Source of the DNA: Rhodococcus sp. ARC_M6
GTDB taxonomy: Bacteria; Actinomycetota; Actinomycetes; Mycobacteriales; Mycobacteriaceae
Length of the DNA: 64,000 nt
Assembly: GCF_022810305.1 (NCBI RefSeq)
Contig: NZ_JALGQH010000006.1
Location: 1-64,000 of the forward strand
Direction of reading: 5' to 3'
Shown one piece after another: positions 61,447-64,000 of this stretch (within the stretch, counting starts at the first letter, position 1; each line of letters opens with the position of its first letter). The notes beneath the pieces were generated by a model. It saw nothing but the letters and a program-made list of their open reading frames with translations. It had not been told where the DNA came from and made no database searches. Made by a program: the position numbers and the translations under genes.

Positions 61447-63789
61447 TTACTGAGTTGCTCGAACGATATCCTCGAGCGCCTTCGCCTCCTGTGGAGGACG
61501 CGCAGCTTCGACATCGATTCGTACGTGCTCGAGCACACCGTCGAAAGCGTCACCGCCAACAGGAATTTCAGGCGTTACCGGCGTTCCTCGACTCAGCCCG
61601 ACATCGAGATGCTCGTTCAGGCTGAACATTGCCGGCGTCGTCTGCGACACTCGTTCCTTGCTCACGGGTAGTCCGTCGACAAGGAGGGTGAACATTCCGC
61701 CCAGGCCCATTCCGCCGCCGTCGTAGTCGAAATCGATGGTGACCTCACGCATCCCGGGTTCGAGCTGTGTTGCACCACGAAGATACGTGTGCGAAACATA
61801 GGAGTTGTTGTAGCAGAACACCGGAACCGAATCGCGCACGTACAGCGCCAACCCGCCGAAGCGTCCGCCGAAACTCATCAGGACGCCATTCAGAATCTTG
61901 TCTCCGACATCAATCTTCGCGGTGATCGTGTACGAACTGCTGAATACTCGCGGCGCTGCCGTCTCGACCAACCCGTTCATATGTGGATACAGGGTCAGTC
62001 CGGTCCTGCCGCGCAAAACGTGCGGAGCGCGTGTTGCCGGGTCGATGTTTCGAGTTCTGGTGCGGTCGTCGATCGGGAACACCTGGTAGCGAGCACCTTC
62101 GAGAAGGAATTTCTCTTGTAGCTCACGCAGTTTGGCCGGACGCTCGTCCGCAAGGTTTCGGGCCTGCGACCAGTCTACCGAGGTGTCGTACAGCTCCCAC
62201 GTGTCATCGGCGTAGTCCTGGCCGGGCAGCGCCAACTCCCACGGCCGGCGGTGCGCTGTCACAGCCGTCCAGCCGTGATCGTAGAGGCCTCGATTTCCGA
62301 AAATCTCGAAGTACTGGGTCACATGCTGATCTGCCGCTTCGGCGTCGTCGAACGTGTAGTTCATCGCGGTGCCCTCGATCGGCTGCTGCGGAACACCGTC
62401 CACCATCGTCGGCGACGGGATGCCGACCGCCTCGAGAATCGTCGGAGTGATGTCCACGCAGTGATGCCACTGATTGCGAACCTCGCCTCTGGCCCCGATT
62501 CCGTCGGGCCAATGCATAACCAGCCCGTTGCGCGTTCCGCCGTAGTGCGACGCAACCTGCTTGGCCCACTGGTACGGAGTGTCCAGCGCGAGCGCCCATC
62601 CCACGGGATAGTGCGCGTAGCTGTCCTCGGTTCCGATGTCGTCGAGGCGCGCGTTGATCTCCTCCGGCGTCTGCGGATACCCGTTGAGAGTGGCCATGTA
62701 GTTGAACGAACCGTCCAGGCCGCCTTCCGCGGACGCGCCGTTGTCGCCGATCATGTAGATGACCAGCGTGTTATCCAGCAATTCACGCTTCTCGAGGTGA
62801 TCGACGAGGCGTCCGACCTGATCGTCGGTGTGCTCGAGGAACGCCGCATAGGTTTCCATCAGACGTGCGGAAACCGTGCGTTGGACGTCGGTCAATGTGT
62901 CCCAATGCGGCACCCCCGGTGCCCACGGCGCCAACTCGGTGTCCTCGCCGACAACGCCGAGTTCCTTTTGCCGAGCGAGGGTGATCTCGCGCTGCTCGTC
63001 CCAACCGTGATCAAACTTGCCGCGGTATTTTTCCTGGTACGAGTCGGGAATCTGCAACGGCGCATGAACCGCTCCGAACGGTACGTAGCAGAACCACGGC
63101 TTGTCCGGGTCCATCGTATTGACGCCGTCGATCCACTTGATCGACTGGTCCACGAGGTCTTCGGAGAGGTGGTAGCCCTCGGCCGCGGTCTTCGGCGGGG
63201 CGATCATGGTGTAGCCGTCGTAGAGTACCGGCGCGAACTGATCTGCCTCGGCTCCGAGGAATCCGTAGAACTTGTCGAAGCCTTCACGCAGCGGCCAGTG
63301 GTCGAACGGGCCGGCTGCGGTTGTTTCCCACGGCGGCGTCTGGTGCATCTTGCCGAAGGCGCCGGTAGCATATCCGTTGCCCTGCAACACCCGTGCGACG
63401 GTCGCTGCACTGGCGGGACGCATTCCGTTGTAGCCGGGCGACGTCGTGGAGACCTCGGCAATATTGCCGAAGCCGACACTGTGGTGGTTGCGACCGGTCA
63501 GTGTGGCGGCGCGGGTCGGTGAGCACAGAGCTGTTGTGTGAAACTTGTTGTACTTCAATCCCTCCGAGGCCAACCGGTCTGCAGTCGGCGTATGGCACGG
63601 TCCACCGAAGGTTGACGCGGCACCAAATCCCACGTCATCGATCATGACGAGAAGTACGTTGGGTGCGTCTTCCGGCGGTCGCACTGGATCCACCCGATTG
63701 AATTTCGGAACCTGATCTTGGACAAACACAGCCGGTTTGGGCTGTGCCACGTTGTTGACGATCGGAATTGTGAAACGGTTTACAGTCAT
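61447..63789 (-). CDS. Arylsulfatase-type sulfatase (formylglycine type) 2
   Basis: The 780-aa protein has NVLLVMIDDVGFGA with D51/D52, CSPTRAATLTGRNHH with Cys89, and TLVIYMIGDNGASAEGGLDG as the second metal block. The C-terminal beta-sandwich (GLALYVRDSVPVFCYNNSYV) parallels the first sulfatase, though the two differ widely elsewhere. The long mid-region resembles the arylsulfatase A branch acting on alkyl or aryl sulfates. ATG 63789 is in an ATGA overlap with the upstream OYE gene, so they are co-translated. No signal peptide is seen. Confidence 0.92.
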   Translation of the reverse strand: MTVNRFTIPIVNNVAQPKPAVFVQDQVPKFNRVDPVRPPEDAPNVLLVMIDDVGFGAASTFGGPCHTPTADRLASEGLKYNKFHTTALCSPTRAATLTGRNHHSVGFGNIAEVSTTSPGYNGMRPASAATVARVLQGNGYATGAFGKMHQTPPWETTAAGPFDHWPLREGFDKFYGFLGAEADQFAPVLYDGYTMIAPPKTAAEGYHLSEDLVDQSIKWIDGVNTMDPDKPWFCYVPFGAVHAPLQIPDSYQEKYRGKFDHGWDEQREITLARQKELGVVGEDTELAPWAPGVPHWDTLTDVQRTVSARLMETYAAFLEHTDDQVGRLVDHLEKRELLDNTLVIYMIGDNGASAEGGLDGSFNYMATLNGYPQTPEEINARLDDIGTEDSYAHYPVGWALALDTPYQWAKQVASHYGGTRNGLVMHWPDGIGARGEVRNQWHHCVDITPTILEAVGIPSPTMVDGVPQQPIEGTAMNYTFDDAEAADQHVTQYFEIFGNRGLYDHGWTAVTAHRRPWELALPGQDYADDTWELYDTSVDWSQARNLADERPAKLRELQEKFLLEGARYQVFPIDDRTRTRNIDPATRAPHVLRGRTGLTLYPHMNGLVETAAPRVFSSSYTITAKIDVGDKILNGVLMSFGGRFGGLALYVRDSVPVFCYNNSYVSHTYLRGATQLEPGMREVTIDFDYDGGGMGLGGMFTLLVDGLPVSKERVSQTTPAMFSLNEHLDVGLSRGTPVTPEIPVGGDAFDGVLEHVRIDVEAARPPQEAKALEDIVRATQ

Positions 63790-64000
63790 GGAACCATCGC
63801 TCCTTCGCCTGCTGCAGCCATTGTCGGCATCGCAAGCATTGTCGGCATCGACGGCGACTCCGGGCGCAGTACACAGTGGGTATTGAAGAAATTGGTCGGC
63901 ATGCATTTGTTGCAGTGAATACACAGTGAACGTGTGGCATTGTCTGCCTGCAGTTTTCGAACCAGGTCGGGTTCCCGAAGCAGCGCGCGACCCATCGCGA
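63786..64000 (-). CDS. OYE-type NADH:flavin oxidoreductase, C-terminal fragment at window edge
   Basis: Only the last 70 residues are visible: ALLREPDLVRKLQADNATRS, then CIHCNKCMPTNFFNTHCVLR and a Pro/Met-rich tail. The MGRALLREPDLV stretch and the spaced cysteines are the end of an Old Yellow Enzyme-type flavoprotein with an iron-sulfur-binding cysteine set, of the 2,4-dienoyl-CoA reductase branch. The stop overlaps the sulfatase start (ATGA). The 5' part continues beyond position 64000. Confidence 0.82.
   Translation of the reverse strand, partial: AMGRALLREPDLVRKLQADNATRSLCIHCNKCMPTNFFNTHCVLRPESPSMPTMLAMPTMAAAGEGAMVP

Noticed and set aside
62251-63522. 423-codon plus-strand frame
   Set aside because: Antisense to sulfatase 2, which has the complete formylglycine and metal motifs.

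Overview
The window looks like chromosome of a mycolata actinobacterium, most likely Rhodococcus of the erythropolis/qingshengii type. This rests on the high G+C content, frequent GTG and TTG starts, a BioQ/BsaP-type biotin locus, three mycofactocin-type short-chain dehydrogenases, F420-type (Ddn-like) proteins and a core gene content (bioB-bsaP-DUF2567, bioA-bioF-bioD, treX-treY-treZ, ilvA) that mirrors the biotin/trehalose neighbourhood of Mycobacterium tuberculosis. The genus is an inference; no rRNA or tRNA gene is present to test it.

Layout. 1-1.2 kb is a scarred mobile edge: the right end of an IS21-family element sits inside a truncated nucleotidyltransferase gene, next to a frameshifted resolvase. 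1.2-8.5 kb carries a DUF2567 membrane protein, a TDT-family exporter, a very large DUF4132 protein and bsaP-bioB, divergent from the TetR repressor bioQ with two overlapping-type BioQ boxes between them. 8.6-10.5 kb has two VOC proteins and several small proteins, one with an S74-type chaperone domain. 10.5-16.7 kb is a likely mevalonate-utilisation locus: a PucR regulator, degradative HMG-CoA reductase, HMG-CoA lyase and a TctA-type transporter. 16.7-20.6 kb holds an IS110 remnant, a 42-bp perfect palindrome, a small secreted protein and a YtrA-type GntR/ABC-transporter operon whose ATPase gene has an in-frame amber codon. 20.6-24.2 kb is bioD-bioF divergent from bioA, again across a BioQ box.

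24.2-48.2 kb starts with glgX/treX and treY and ends with treZ, but about 17.5 kb separates treY from treZ. The intervening stretch has accessory character: a pyruvyltransferase/glycosyltransferase pair, IS21 and ISL3-like transposase fragments, frameshifted genes, an SGNH esterase with its TetR regulator, an NDH-2-like flavoprotein, a mycofactocin-type SDR followed by a 24-bp tandem repeat, an RCC1/Ig-like fragment, an EamA exporter with a LysR regulator, and an MFS transporter fused to beta-sandwich domains. 48.2-55.4 kb holds an LfrA-like efflux pump with divergent TetR regulator, ilvA, an amidohydrolase, pyruvate:quinone oxidoreductase and a Ddn-like protein. 55.4-64 kb is a probable sulfate-ester catabolic cluster: three SDRs, two large sulfatases, a TauD-type dioxygenase and the C-terminus of an OYE-type flavoprotein.

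Biotin genes at 6.5-8.5 kb and 21-24 kb form one regulon through shared TTGAAC-N3-GTTCAA boxes. No CRISPR array, tRNA, rRNA or replication origin was seen.
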